The notes: generated by a model from the letters alone, not told the origin. 64,000 nt of DNA from Candidatus Kouleothrix ribensis (GCA_016722075.1 JADKGW010000001.1:4154001-4218000), one strand, 5' to 3'. Counted from the stretch's first letter, positions 51,178-60,980 are shown. Numbers and translations: made by a program.

Positions 51178-53940
51178 ATGACAGTATCGCTACTTGCAAC
51201 AAAATACCACTGCCCGGCCCCCGTGCCAGATCTGGTCGTGCGTCCGCGCGTTGCCAGCCTGCTCGAAGCAGGGCTACACCGGCGGCTGATCCTGATCTCG
51301 GCCCCGGCTGGCTTTGGTAAAACCACGCTGGCGGCTGGGCAAGCGCGTTCAGCCGTTGGATCTGCTGGGTTGCCGCCGCAGGTAGCATGGCTGTCGCTCG
51401 ATGCGGGCGACAATACTCCCCTGCGCTTCTGGGCCTATCTGATCGCTGCGCTGCAGGCAGTCGCGCCGACGGTTGGCCTTGTTGCGCAGGCGGCCCTGCA
51501 GGCGCCCCAGCCGCCGCCGATCGAGCCGCTGCTGACGGAGCTGATCAACGATCTAGCCGGCCTGGCGCATCGGCTGCTGCTGGTGCTCGATGACTATCAT
51601 ACGATTAGCGCGCCCGCGATTCACCAGGCGCTTGACGTGCTGCTCGAGCACGCGCCGGCGAATTTCTGCCTGCTGATAACCACGCGCGAAGATCCACCCT
51701 TAGCGCTGGCTCGGCTGCGTGCGCGCGGCCAGCTTGCCGAGATCCGTGCGGCCGATCTGCGCTTTTCCGAGGCCGAGACCGGCGATTTTTTGAATACCAT
51801 GCAGGCGCTGGCGCTGCCCGGCGACGATGTCGCCACACTGGTGGCGCGCACCGAGGGCTGGATCACCGGGCTGCGCCTGGCCGCGCTTTCGTTGCAGCAC
51901 ACCGACGATCGGCATGCGTTCGTGGCGGCCTTCGGCGCCAGCCATCGCTTCCTGACCGACTACCTGGTCGACGAGGTGCTCAGCCGGCAGCCGCCGCACC
52001 GCAAGGCGTTTCTGCTTCAGACCGCGCTGTTGGATCGGCTGTGCGGCCCGCTGTGCGATGCCATGCTCGGGCTGAACGGTGATGACGGCCCCACCCCGAG
52101 TGAGCCGGGCGAGGCCGGCCGCGCGGCGCCTGGTGCGCGTCACTCGTACAGCCAGCGCATCCTCGACGAGCTAGACCGGGCGAATGTGTTTCTGGTGCCG
52201 CTCGACACCCAGCGCTACTGGTTTCGCTACCACCACCTGTTCGCCGAGTTTCTGCGGCTGCGCCTGCGTGAAGCCGAGCCTGATCTGGTGGTGCAGCTGT
52301 ATCGGCGGGCGATTGGCTGGTGTGTTGCGCATGGGCTGACGCGCGAGGCGCTGGACTATGCGCTTGTGGCGCAGGAATATGGCCAGGCAGCTGAGCTGAT
52401 TGAGGCGCTGGCGCCCGAGCTGTTGAGCAACGAAGGGCCACAGGCCGTGCTCCAGTCGGTCGCGGCCCTCCCTGCAGCCCTGCTACGGCAGCGCCCTATG
52501 CTGTGCGTCCAGTACGCCTGGGCGCTGACGTTCGCCGGGCGGATGGCTGAGGCCGCCAACTACCTGGCCGAGGCCGAGTCGGCTGGTGGCGCGGCCGACG
52601 CAGCGACTCGACCGCATGTGCTTGGGCAGGTCGCGGCGCACCGGGCCTACCTGCTATTCTTCCAGGGGGATTTCATGGCGGCGTTGCAGCAGGCGCAGCA
52701 GGCGCTTCTGCACCTCCCGACAGATGACGCAGTGCTGCGTACCCGCACGGCGGTGATACTCAGCAGCGTGCTGCGCTTGGCCGGCCAGCTTGAGGCAGCC
52801 GAACAGGCGCTCATCCCACTGGCCGATGCGATCCAGGCCACCAGCAATGTCTATATCGCCACACTGTATTTTTCCAGCCAGGGCGAGATTTACCAGGAGC
52901 GTGGGCGGCTGCATCAGGCCCTGGATACGTTCGGCCAGGCGTTGGCGTTTGCCGCGCGTTATACCGGCCGATCCGATATTCCATTCACCGGGTTTGCCCA
53001 CCTCGCGATTGGCCATGTGCAGCGGGAATGGAATAACCTGGATGCGGCCGCCGCCTCGATCAGCCAGGGGATCGCTCTGTGCCGGGCCTGGCAGCAGGCC
53101 GATGTCCTGGCGATCGGGCTGATCGAGCTGGCCCAGCTCTACCAGGATCGTGGCGAATACCTGTTGGCCCGCCAGTCTCTGGACGAACTCCGCCAGATCG
53201 CTGAAACCATGGCCTCGCCCTGGGGCATGGCCATGGCCGGCACCTACCAGGCCCGCTTCGATCTGGCCAGCGGCGATCGAGCGGCGGCCGACCGTTGGGC
53301 TCAGGCCAGTGGGTTGACCGCCCTGGATACGCCGTCGTTCGAGCAGACCGACGAGTACCAGACGCTGGCGCAGCTGCTGGTGCTGCGCGGCGACTACGCC
53401 GACGCCGTGCGCGTGCTCGCAAGCCTGGCCGGCCAGCTGCGCGCCGCCGGGCGAGTCGATCGGTTGCTGGCGGTGCTGGCCTGGCATGCGCGTGCCCTGG
53501 CCGGCCTGGGACGCAGCGCCGAAGCGCTGGCCGTGCTCGACGAAGCGCTGACACTAGGTGCGCTGGGTGGGTATGTGCGCGTGTTCATCGCGGGTGGGCC
53601 GCCGATCGCCGAACTGCTCGCGCTGCGCGCGGCGCGCCCACGCGCTGGCGGCCCTTCGCACCAATACATTGCGCAGCTGCTGGCGGCCTTCCCCGCCGGC
53701 CACGAGGATGGCGCCGCCGCCGCGCCCGAACCTGCAGGCGCACTGCTTGAGCCGCTGAGCGAGCGTGAGCAAGCCATTCTCCGCCTGATGGCCGCCGGCC
53801 TCTCCAACCGCGCGATCGGCGACGAACTCTACCTCTCGGCCAACACCGTGCGCTGGTACGCCAGCCAGATCTTCACCAAGCTGGGCATCAGCGGCCGCGG
53901 TGCCGCCGTGGCCCGTGCGCGCCAATTAGGTATGCTGTAG
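51178..53940 (+). CDS. LuxR/MalT-family ATP-dependent transcriptional regulator
   Basis: A 920-residue STAND-type regulator. The P-loop is near residue 40 (SAPAGFGKTTL) with a Walker B-like LLLVLDDYH near 130, in an NB-ARC-type ATPase module (about 20-330). A long helical region with TPR/MalT-like repeats (about 330-830) follows, then a C-terminal LuxR helix-turn-helix (about 856-920; LSEREQAILRLMAAGLSNRAIGDELYLSANTVRWYASQIFTKLGI split by its recognition helix). Such proteins bind a small inducer through the helical repeat region and switch on transcription on ATP binding. The inducer and target are unknown. No clear ribosome-binding site precedes the ATG. Confidence 0.92.
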   Translation: MTVSLLATKYHCPAPVPDLVVRPRVASLLEAGLHRRLILISAPAGFGKTTLAAGQARSAVGSAGLPPQVAWLSLDAGDNTPLRFWAYLIAALQAVAPTVGLVAQAALQAPQPPPIEPLLTELINDLAGLAHRLLLVLDDYHTISAPAIHQALDVLLEHAPANFCLLITTREDPPLALARLRARGQLAEIRAADLRFSEAETGDFLNTMQALALPGDDVATLVARTEGWITGLRLAALSLQHTDDRHAFVAAFGASHRFLTDYLVDEVLSRQPPHRKAFLLQTALLDRLCGPLCDAMLGLNGDDGPTPSEPGEAGRAAPGARHSYSQRILDELDRANVFLVPLDTQRYWFRYHHLFAEFLRLRLREAEPDLVVQLYRRAIGWCVAHGLTREALDYALVAQEYGQAAELIEALAPELLSNEGPQAVLQSVAALPAALLRQRPMLCVQYAWALTFAGRMAEAANYLAEAESAGGAADAATRPHVLGQVAAHRAYLLFFQGDFMAALQQAQQALLHLPTDDAVLRTRTAVILSSVLRLAGQLEAAEQALIPLADAIQATSNVYIATLYFSSQGEIYQERGRLHQALDTFGQALAFAARYTGRSDIPFTGFAHLAIGHVQREWNNLDAAAASISQGIALCRAWQQADVLAIGLIELAQLYQDRGEYLLARQSLDELRQIAETMASPWGMAMAGTYQARFDLASGDRAAADRWAQASGLTALDTPSFEQTDEYQTLAQLLVLRGDYADAVRVLASLAGQLRAAGRVDRLLAVLAWHARALAGLGRSAEALAVLDEALTLGALGGYVRVFIAGGPPIAELLALRAARPRAGGPSHQYIAQLLAAFPAGHEDGAAAAPEPAGALLEPLSEREQAILRLMAAGLSNRAIGDELYLSANTVRWYASQIFTKLGISGRGAAVARARQLGML

Positions 53941-54068
53941 CGCTGGCGCCAGCCGGCATCCCCCAGCAGCATGTCCATCCACCCGGCCATCCATTCGGAT
54001 GATGACCCGCCATCCATCATCGGCGTATGCTCAGGCCAGTTGAAACATACTCCATGCCGAGGTACACG

Positions 54069-55190
54069 ATGAATACCACACCCGCCGGCCTACGGCTGAG
54101 CCGCCGTAGCTTTGTCAAGATCTTGGCAGCCGCAGGCATAACCAGCGCTGGCGGCTACACACTATTTGAATATGCCCCGTGGCTCAATTACGCCCAACAG
54201 GCCGGTGATATGCGCCGGCCGTTCGACCAGAGCACAACCGGGGCGGCGCAGAGTCGCGAGCTTGTTCGCTATGCCACGCTGGCCGCGAGTGGCCACAACG
54301 CCCAGCCGTGGAAATTTGCCATTCAAGATCAGGCCATCGAGATCTACCCCGATTATACCCGCCGCTTGCCGGTGGCCGATGCGCATGATCGCGAGCTGTG
54401 GATCAGCCTGGGATGCGCGCTCGAGAATCTGCTGGTGGCTGCCGGCGCGCTGGGGTATGCAACCGAAGTAAGCTACCCCGCTGCGACCGATGTCATTCGC
54501 GTACGCCTGGCGAAGGGCACCGCGCGCGGCAGCCGGCTGTTCGACGCGATCCCACTGCGCCAGAACACCCGCTCGGAGTACGATCGGCAGCCGATCAAGC
54601 GCGCCGAGCTTGATCAGCTCCAGGCAGTGCCGCTTGAGCCAGGCGTGGCGCTGCATGTTGTCACAAACCCGCGCGATTTAGACGCAATCGTGGAGTATCT
54701 GAATCACGGCGATCTGAGCCAATATGCCGATCCGGCCTTTGTCGATGAGTTGACAACCTGGCTGCGCTTCAACAAGAAGGAAGCGATGGCCACGCGCGAC
54801 GGCCTGTATACCCTGTGCTCGGGCAACCCGGAAGTGCCGCGCTGGCTTGGGCAGCTGTTTGTGGCCGGCACCAAGCCGCAACAGCAGGCCGACGCCGATG
54901 CCCAGAAACTACGCAGTTCGCCGGCCGCCATTGTGGTTGCTGCGGCCGCCGATGATAAAACCGCCTGGGTACGCACCGGGCAGGTGTACGAGCGCCTGGC
55001 GCTCACAATGACCACGCTAAACATCAAATCAGCGTTCCTGAACCAGCCGATCGAAGTTGCAGCGCTCCGTTCGCAATTTCAGCGCACACTCGGCCTGGGC
55101 GATGCGCTGCCGCAGTTGCTGGTGCGGATCGGCTATGCCAACGCGCTGCCGCACTCGCCGCGCCGCCCGCTTGAGCAGGTGCTTGTGTAG
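54069..55190 (+). CDS. Tat-exported nitroreductase-like protein (Acg family)
   Basis: A 373-residue protein with a twin-arginine signal (SRRSFVKILAAAGITSAGG, residues about 10-28) and a nitroreductase-fold domain resembling Acg-type proteins. Characteristic pieces are ATLAASGHNAQPWKF (near 75-90), DRELWISLGCALENLLVAA and IPLRQNTRSEYDRQPI. In Acg-like proteins the usual FMN site is altered, and a role in binding flavin is proposed from known mycobacterial relatives; activity here is unproven. GAGGT lies 6 bases before the ATG at 54069. Upstream in-frame ATGs at 54027 and 54054 lack this. Confidence 0.75.
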   Translation: MNTTPAGLRLSRRSFVKILAAAGITSAGGYTLFEYAPWLNYAQQAGDMRRPFDQSTTGAAQSRELVRYATLAASGHNAQPWKFAIQDQAIEIYPDYTRRLPVADAHDRELWISLGCALENLLVAAGALGYATEVSYPAATDVIRVRLAKGTARGSRLFDAIPLRQNTRSEYDRQPIKRAELDQLQAVPLEPGVALHVVTNPRDLDAIVEYLNHGDLSQYADPAFVDELTTWLRFNKKEAMATRDGLYTLCSGNPEVPRWLGQLFVAGTKPQQQADADAQKLRSSPAAIVVAAAADDKTAWVRTGQVYERLALTMTTLNIKSAFLNQPIEVAALRSQFQRTLGLGDALPQLLVRIGYANALPHSPRRPLEQVLV

Positions 55191-55214
55191 GGCATACCCG
55201 TTTTAGGAGGATCT

Positions 55215-56318
55215 ATGAAATATCTATTATTGTTGATCATCGCAGTCCATGGCCTGATTCACCTGATGGGCTTCGCGAAGGCATTCAACCTGGCGGCGCT
55301 CGAGCAGCTGCGTGCGCCGATCGCCCAGCCGGTGGGCCTGCTCTGGCTGGCTGCCGCGCTGCTGTTCCTCACCAGCGCGATCATGCTGCTGGCTGCTCCG
55401 GGCTGGTGGTGGGTGCCGGCGCTCGCGGCGCTGGCGATCTCGCAGATCGTGATCGTCGGCGCCTGGAACGACGCGAAGTTCGGCACGATCGCCAACCTGA
55501 TCGTGCTCATACCCGTCGTGATCGCAGCGCTGGCGCACGCGCCCTGGAGCTTCCGGGCGCAGTACGAGCACGATGTCGCCGACGGGCTGGCCCACGCGCC
55601 AACGCAGGTCGGCCTGGTAACGGAGGCCGATATCGCGCACATGCCGGCGGCGGTGCAGAACTACATGCGCTTCGCCGGCGTTGTGGGCCAGCCGCGCGTG
55701 TGGAACTACCGGCTGCAGTTCCGCGGCGCGCTCAGAAATGGCCCCAACGATGCCTGGATGCCCATGGTGGCCGACCAGCAGAGCTTCGCCGATTCGCCCG
55801 AGCGGCTGTTTATCGCCGATATGGCAATGTTCGGCCTGCCCACCACGGCGTACCACCGCTATGTCGGCCCGGCCGCGACCTTCGAGGTGAAGCTGGCCTC
55901 GCTCTTGAAGATTGTCGATGCACGCGGCCCCGAGATGAACCAGAGCGAGACGGTCACGCTGTTCAACGATATGTGCCTGCTCGCGCCGGCGACGCTGATC
56001 GACCCGCGCATCAAATGGCAGGAACTCGACCCGCAGACGGTACGGGCGACGTTCAGCAACGCCGGCAACACGATCTCGGCCGTGCTGACCTTCGACGCCT
56101 CGGGCGCGCTGCTCAACTTCACCTCCAACGACCGCTCGCGCACCACCGACGGCAAAACCTACCAGCACATCCGCTGGTCGACGCCGGTGACGGCCTGGCA
56201 GACCCATAACGGCCGCAAACTGCCTGCGGCTGAGGCGCGCTGGCAGCTGCCCACGGGCGAGTTCGCCTATGGGCGCTTCGAGATCACCAACGCCGCGTAT
56301 AACGTGGCCAGCCGCTGA
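55215..56318 (+). CDS. DUF6544-like membrane protein
   Basis: A 367-residue protein with three to four N-terminal hydrophobic helices (about 1-20, 40-60, 65-85, 92-110), then a soluble beta-rich domain (about 125-367). The second part (DGLAHAP..V..VTEADIAHMPAAVQNYMRFAGVVGQPRVWN.RLQFRG) matches the DUF6544 family pattern. Function is not established. TAGGAGGA lies 5 bases before the ATG. It begins a set of four closely spaced + strand genes. Confidence 0.75.
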   Translation: MKYLLLLIIAVHGLIHLMGFAKAFNLAALEQLRAPIAQPVGLLWLAAALLFLTSAIMLLAAPGWWWVPALAALAISQIVIVGAWNDAKFGTIANLIVLIPVVIAALAHAPWSFRAQYEHDVADGLAHAPTQVGLVTEADIAHMPAAVQNYMRFAGVVGQPRVWNYRLQFRGALRNGPNDAWMPMVADQQSFADSPERLFIADMAMFGLPTTAYHRYVGPAATFEVKLASLLKIVDARGPEMNQSETVTLFNDMCLLAPATLIDPRIKWQELDPQTVRATFSNAGNTISAVLTFDASGALLNFTSNDRSRTTDGKTYQHIRWSTPVTAWQTHNGRKLPAAEARWQLPTGEFAYGRFEITNAAYNVASR

Positions 56319-56347
56319 GGCCACAACTGCGCCAAATAGGAACGACC

Positions 56348-56590
56348 ATGACACTATATACCTTCCAGCTGGCGGGGCACCTGGATCAGCGATGGGAAAC
56401 CGTTTTCGAAGGCTTCACGATCAGCCACCAGCTTACCCCCGACCAGCAGCCGATCACGCTGCTGACCGGCCCGGTGGCCGACCAATCGGCCCTGTACGGC
56501 CTGATGAGCCGGCTGCGCGACCTTGGCGTGACGCTGATCAGCGCGCAGCCTGCAGCACCGGTTGGAACCGACAACCCGGTCGATCGTTGA
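56348..56590 (+). CDS. Small conserved protein, function unknown
   Basis: An 80-residue soluble protein, mixed alpha/beta (LYTFQLAGHLDQRWETVF followed by TLLTGPVADQSALYGLMSRLRDLGVTLIS). It resembles a small family of unknown function that occurs next to membrane proteins in Chloroflexota and Actinobacteria, recalled from memory, not searched. AGGAACG precedes the ATG. It lies 29 bases after the DUF6544 gene. Confidence 0.6.
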   Translation: MTLYTFQLAGHLDQRWETVFEGFTISHQLTPDQQPITLLTGPVADQSALYGLMSRLRDLGVTLISAQPAAPVGTDNPVDR

Positions 56591-56613
56591 CGAAACACGC
56601 CAAGGAGCAAGCT

Positions 56614-56847
56614 GTGAATTTGATAGGCGCCGCATGGCTCTGGCAGCGCCGGCCGTGTGGCTACATCCTGGCAAGTTACATCCTGATCAAGGCGGCTACC
56701 ATGGGCCTGGCGCTGCTGGCGATGAACTGGTTCAACCTGCGCGCCGGCCAGCCGGCTGATCCGATCGAGCAGCTCGGTTTCTACAGCGTGCTGGCGCTGG
56801 GCGGGCTGGCTATGTCGGCCTGGTTCTTCCGCCACTGCCGGGATTAA
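56614..56847 (+). CDS. Small two-helix membrane protein
   Basis: A 77-residue protein with two hydrophobic helices (about 17-37 and 52-70) joined by a polar loop (NLRAGQPADPIEQLG). Function unknown. The start is a GTG: AAGGAG lies 6 bases before it. It occupies the gap between the 80-residue gene and the CPBP gene and shares the strand, so it is probably in the same operon. Confidence 0.55.
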   Translation: MNLIGAAWLWQRRPCGYILASYILIKAATMGLALLAMNWFNLRAGQPADPIEQLGFYSVLALGGLAMSAWFFRHCRD

Positions 56848-56889
56848 GCCAGGTTGCGCGGCAAGCCCAGGTTGTTGAAAGGCTTGTGT

Positions 56890-57732
56890 ATGTCTCACAC
56901 GCTATCGCTCCCACTGGCACGGCGCTCGGGCGCCGGCTGGGCCGGCGTAGCGGCAATTGCACTGCTGTATGCAGCCATGTATGGCCTGAACTACTGGCTG
57001 CCGCTTCAATCTACGAACTACACCACGCGGATCTGGGATTGGTCGCAGGCGGCGTTGAGCGTGGCCGGCGGTGTGGCGGTGCTGCGTTACCGGCGCGTAC
57101 TTACGCCACGAACAGCACTGATCGGGCTGGCGCTCGGGCTGCTCAGCGGGCTCGCCCACACCCTGCGCGACCCGAGCTTCTGGTGGAATGCCTGGCAGGG
57201 TGTCGGCGTGTGGGTGTGTTTTGCCGGCGGGGCCGTGCTGTTCCAGGCCGGCGCGGCGCCGCGAATCGCTGGGTTTGAGCCACCCCCGGCCCGGATCGCA
57301 TGGAGCCTCGCGGCCGGGATTGCGCTGGCTATACCGCTGGCGATCATCAACAACCTGTATTTCTATACCACCAGCGGGGCCGTGCAGATCCGGAATCCGT
57401 TTGCAAGCGCCTTCGCCGCGCTTAGCCCCGGCATCCACGAGGAGGTCATCTTTCGCTTCTTCGTGCTTGCGCTATGCTTGCACCTGCTCAGGTACAGCAC
57501 GGCACGGCGCCTGGCGCTGATCGTGGCGGTGGGGCTGGCGGTTGTGCCGCACAGCCTGAACCACCTGCCCGATCTGTTGCTGGCCAACCCAACCATGGGC
57601 ATTGTGATGCTGATGGCCACCTGCCTGCTGTTCGGCCTGCCGATGGCAGTGCTTCAGGTTAGGCGCAATCTCGAGACGGCGATCGCATTCCACTGGTGGA
57701 TCGATTTCGTCCGGTTTCTGTTTGGTTTCTAA
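56890..57732 (+). CDS. CPBP (CAAX-like) intramembrane metalloprotease
   Basis: A 280-residue membrane protein with about eight hydrophobic helices. The CPBP motifs are in order: EExxxR in IHEEVIFRFF (near 186), H-x3-H in PHSLNHL (near 223), and H-W-W-I-D in the last helix (near 270). These residues bind the catalytic metal in Rce1/CAAX-like proteases. In bacteria such proteases often act on peptide products or on bacteriocin immunity. GAAAGG lies about 9 bases before the ATG at 56890. It ends the four-gene set. Confidence 0.85.
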   Translation: MSHTLSLPLARRSGAGWAGVAAIALLYAAMYGLNYWLPLQSTNYTTRIWDWSQAALSVAGGVAVLRYRRVLTPRTALIGLALGLLSGLAHTLRDPSFWWNAWQGVGVWVCFAGGAVLFQAGAAPRIAGFEPPPARIAWSLAAGIALAIPLAIINNLYFYTTSGAVQIRNPFASAFAALSPGIHEEVIFRFFVLALCLHLLRYSTARRLALIVAVGLAVVPHSLNHLPDLLLANPTMGIVMLMATCLLFGLPMAVLQVRRNLETAIAFHWWIDFVRFLFGF

Positions 57733-57920
57733 CGCCGGCCAGGCCGGCTCGATCAGTTGTTGAATCGTGGTTGTTCCGACACCATTCTGGTATCTAGCTA
57801 GGCTACCGACCGATATTATAATCAGCTTGGCCTGGTCTCTATGCCGCGCTTGGCCTGGGGTCAGGCTGTTGAAGATCGAAGTAGCCACGCCGTTGCGGCC
57901 GTTTGAAGGAACACCACGCT

Positions 57921-59876
57921 ATGACTACAGTAAACCCTGTCTCTTCGGCGGTTAGTCCCGAGGATCAACCTACCCGGCCCGGCGCGCCGTTCAGTTTGCC
58001 GATGAGCCAGGAGGCGCTAGAGTCGCTGCCCTTCCCGATCTCGATCTACACCTGCGACGGCCTGCTTGTCGGTGCGAACAACCTGGTGGAGCAGCTCTTC
58101 CGAGTGCCTCAATCTGCCGTCTTAGGCACCTTCAATATTTTGACTGATCCGATTGCGCAGGCCGGTAATACGCACGAGCTTTTTCAGGCCGCGATAGCCG
58201 GCCAGCGCGTTCAGGCACCGCCGATCTGCTACGATTACTCCTTCCCTGCCACGCGCAACCCCACGCGGACGAACTGCTGGATCGAGTTGACCTACCTGCC
58301 CTTTCGAGATGCTGCCGGCTGCGTCACCCATGTCGGGGCGATCACCCAGGATGTGACTGATCGGGTCGAGGCCGAGCAAAAAATGGCGCTGCTCACCGCA
58401 CTGATCGAAAACGCGAGTGATGGCATCGCGGTGACTGACCTGACCGGCCGCTTCACGTACTGTAACCCGGCCTATCAGGCACTGATCGGTTATGGCGATG
58501 ACGCGATCGGAATGAGCATCGCCGATGTGCATCCCGACGAGGCCGCAGCCATGGCAGACGGCACTACTCAGGTGCGCGAGCACGGCTATTGGCATGGCCA
58601 GCTGACGGCCCGGCGTGCCGATGGCAGCAGCTTTCCATCTGAGATCTCGGCCTTTACGCTGCGCGATCATGATGGCCAGCCCAATGGTATGGGGGCGATC
58701 ATCCGCGATCTGAGCGAACGACAGGCTCAAGAGCAGCGCCTGCGCATGTTCCAGACCCTGGTAGAGAATGCGGCGATCGGGATGGCGATCACCGACCTTG
58801 AGGGTAACTATACCTACGCCAACAAAGCACTCCGCGCCACCTACGGCTATGGCGATGCCATGATTGGGATGAGCATCCCACAGCTGCTGCCTCCTGAGGA
58901 ACAGGCCAACGTCGGCCCGAAGTTGGCCGAGCTATTTACCAACGGGCACATGAACACCGAGTCGCAGTTTCTTTGCCGCGATGGCAGCTCGCGCCCGACC
59001 GCCGTCGCAGCAATGCTGATCGGCAATGCCAACGGCGTGCCACTGGCCACTGCCGCCGTCATCCGCGACTTGACCGAGGAACGCGCGCGCGAGGGCGATC
59101 TGCGCACATTCAAAGCCCTGGTCGAGAACGCGCCCGATGCGATTAGCGTCGTTTCTGCCGAGCAAGGCATATTTATCTATAACAACGCTGCATTCGAGCG
59201 CATCTTTGGCTATGGCGACGAGGTGCTCAGTTTGCCGGTGACCACGATCTACCTGGAGGAAAACATCAAGTATTTCCCCGAACTGCTCCAGGAGCTGGTC
59301 GTAAACGGTAAAATCCAGGGTACGATGACATTTCGCCGCAAAGACGGCAGCGCTTTGCCGGCCAGCTACGCGATCTTTGCCGTCTATGACAGTAACGGTA
59401 ATCCTCAGTCGTTTGTCAGCATCATACGCGACATCACCGAGCAGCAGCATGCCGAAGCCGAGCGCGTGATCCTCCAGGAACAGGTTATCGCGGCTCAGCA
59501 GGCAGCCCTGCGCGAGCTATCGACCCCGCTCATCCCGATTGCCGACGGTGTGGTGGCCATGCCGCTGATTGGCAGCATCGACAGCAGCCGCGCACAGATG
59601 GTGATCGAGGCATTACTGACCGGCGTGAGCGAGCTGCGCGCCAGCACCACAATTATCGACATCACTGGCGTGCCGGTGGTCGATACGCAGGTGGCGAATG
59701 CCCTGCTACGCGCGGCGCAGGCCGTCAAGCTGCTTGGCGCGCGCGTGATCCTCACAGGCATCCGCCCCGAGGTTGCCCAGACCCTGGTGGGCCTGGGGGT
59801 GGATCTGGGTGGGATCACTACCCGCGGCACGCTCCAAGCTGGCATCGCCGAAGCGCTGGAGCGCCGGGCCAATTAA
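57921..59876 (+). CDS. Four-PAS plus STAS protein (RsbR-like)
   Basis: A 651-residue soluble protein with four successive PAS domains (about 30-165, 165-285, 285-400 and 400-520), each showing the pattern L..LIENA.DGI.V.D..G.....N.A....GYG... and ending IRDL/IRDIT, then a linker coil and a C-terminal STAS domain (about 535-650; IIDITGVPVVDTQVANALLRAAQAVKLLGARVILTGIRP). It has no kinase or other output domain. This is the plan of RsbR-type stressosome proteins, where sensory domains regulate a partner switch. AAGGA precedes the ATG at 57921. No RsbS, RsbT or sigma-factor gene is beside it. Confidence 0.85.
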   Translation: MTTVNPVSSAVSPEDQPTRPGAPFSLPMSQEALESLPFPISIYTCDGLLVGANNLVEQLFRVPQSAVLGTFNILTDPIAQAGNTHELFQAAIAGQRVQAPPICYDYSFPATRNPTRTNCWIELTYLPFRDAAGCVTHVGAITQDVTDRVEAEQKMALLTALIENASDGIAVTDLTGRFTYCNPAYQALIGYGDDAIGMSIADVHPDEAAAMADGTTQVREHGYWHGQLTARRADGSSFPSEISAFTLRDHDGQPNGMGAIIRDLSERQAQEQRLRMFQTLVENAAIGMAITDLEGNYTYANKALRATYGYGDAMIGMSIPQLLPPEEQANVGPKLAELFTNGHMNTESQFLCRDGSSRPTAVAAMLIGNANGVPLATAAVIRDLTEERAREGDLRTFKALVENAPDAISVVSAEQGIFIYNNAAFERIFGYGDEVLSLPVTTIYLEENIKYFPELLQELVVNGKIQGTMTFRRKDGSALPASYAIFAVYDSNGNPQSFVSIIRDITEQQHAEAERVILQEQVIAAQQAALRELSTPLIPIADGVVAMPLIGSIDSSRAQMVIEALLTGVSELRASTTIIDITGVPVVDTQVANALLRAAQAVKLLGARVILTGIRPEVAQTLVGLGVDLGGITTRGTLQAGIAEALERRAN

Positions 59877-59948
59877 TCACAGGCATCATGGCGCTAGGTG
59901 AGCGGGCTTTGGGCCGCATGCCGCCATATACTCGAGGCACCTGAACCC

Positions 59949-59981
59949 AGACACCAGGTGGGCGTTGCCCACCTGGTGTCT
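59949..59981. terminator. Strong perfect hairpin after the STAS gene
   Basis: A 15-bp perfect stem (AGACACCAGGTGGGC with its complement) and a GTT loop, 72 bases after the STAS gene stop. It is not followed by a T-tract, but the stem is long enough to stop or pause transcription, and it insulates the next promoter. Confidence 0.55.
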
Positions 59982-59982
59982 A

Positions 59983-59991
59983 TGCTATAAT
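59983..59991 (+). promoter_or_regulatory. Extended -10 promoter
   Basis: TG-C-TATAAT lies immediately beyond the hairpin, 123 bases before the hydrolase start. A suitable -35 would fall inside the hairpin stem, so the promoter may depend on the extended -10. Confidence 0.5.
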
Positions 59992-60114
59992 TGAACGTGC
60001 AACCGATTATACCCAGCCCACTCTCACCCTGCACGCTGCACGCCCTTGCCTGTGTTGCCCTATGCTCTGTTAGCGCCGACGCGCAGTCGTTCGGCCTGCG
60101 GAAAAGGAATGGCT

Positions 60115-60891
60115 ATGGCAGTGGTTGTACTTGTGCATGGTGCCTGGCATTGGGGCGGCTGCTGGTCCGCCGTCCAGTCGCTGCTCGAACAGCAGGGCTG
60201 CGAGGTCTATAGCCCCTCGCTGACGCTCCAGCCTGGCTGCACGCTCAACACGCATATCGAGCAGGTGGTTGAGCTGATTCGCGAGCATGATCTCGAGCAG
60301 ATCGTGCTGGTGGGCCACTCATACGGCGGTATTGTCGTCGCTGGTGTGCTCGCCAGGCTGCCGGCACGCATTCACCACACCGTCTTCCTCGACGCATTCC
60401 TGCCCGAGCCGGGGCGCACGCCACTCGATGCCCTGGTGCCCAGAGCCGGCATGGCCGTGCTGCGCGGGCTGGCACGCCTCCAGCCGATGTGGCCCTCGTT
60501 TGTGTCGGCCGAGGGCTTCGGCATCCACGACCCGTCCAGCGCCAGCTGGATCGACAGCAACCTGCGGCCGCACCCGGCCGAAACCTTTATGGCGCGGTTT
60601 CCGTATGCGCCAGCCTTCGAGCCCGACCGCTGTACCTACGTGGCATGCCTCGAGCCGATTCGGATTACCGACCATGGAACCGTTCTGGGGAGAATCATGG
60701 CGCGTATGATCACGGCCTCGCCGCTGACGGTGTTTGCACAGCGTGCTGCCGCCGCCGGCTGGCACACGGTTGATCTGCCGGTGGGCCATAATGCGATGGT
60801 GATCGCGCCGTCGCAGGTGGCCGAGATTATCAACGCCGTGCTGCCGACAGACACTCTGCCGGCCCTGGCGGAGCGGGCGGTAGGCGGCTGA
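60115..60891 (+). CDS. Alpha/beta-fold hydrolase
   Basis: A 258-residue serine hydrolase. The oxyanion strand VVVLVHGAWHWGG is near residue 5, the nucleophile elbow LVGHSYGG near 66, and the catalytic histidine in VGHNAM near 225; an acidic partner is likely near 200. It has the short cap between strands 6 and 7 seen in esterases of the salicylate-binding/hydroxynitrile lyase type, including FLDAFLPEPG. Substrate unknown. The start at 60115 is preferred because AAAAGGA lies 6 bases before it; the ATG at 60109 touches that site. Confidence 0.88.
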   Translation: MAVVVLVHGAWHWGGCWSAVQSLLEQQGCEVYSPSLTLQPGCTLNTHIEQVVELIREHDLEQIVLVGHSYGGIVVAGVLARLPARIHHTVFLDAFLPEPGRTPLDALVPRAGMAVLRGLARLQPMWPSFVSAEGFGIHDPSSASWIDSNLRPHPAETFMARFPYAPAFEPDRCTYVACLEPIRITDHGTVLGRIMARMITASPLTVFAQRAAAAGWHTVDLPVGHNAMVIAPSQVAEIINAVLPTDTLPALAERAVGG

Positions 60892-60939
60892 GCAGCGCCG
60901 CGTACGCCCCCAACACTGCGCGCGCCGGCCAAGTAATGT

Positions 60940-60945
60940 TATAAT
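60940..60945 (+). promoter_or_regulatory. -10 promoter element
   Basis: TATAAT in GTTATAATG, 36 bases before the start of the next gene. The -35 region is not recognisable. Confidence 0.45.
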
Positions 60946-60980
60946 GCAGCACCATCGACATATGCATAAGGATGCAAGGC

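Noticed and set aside
54027..54068. Upstream start for the nitroreductase-like gene
   Set aside because: GAGGT precedes the ATG at 54069 by 6 bases, and the twin-arginine signal begins shortly after it; the earlier ATGs have no such site.
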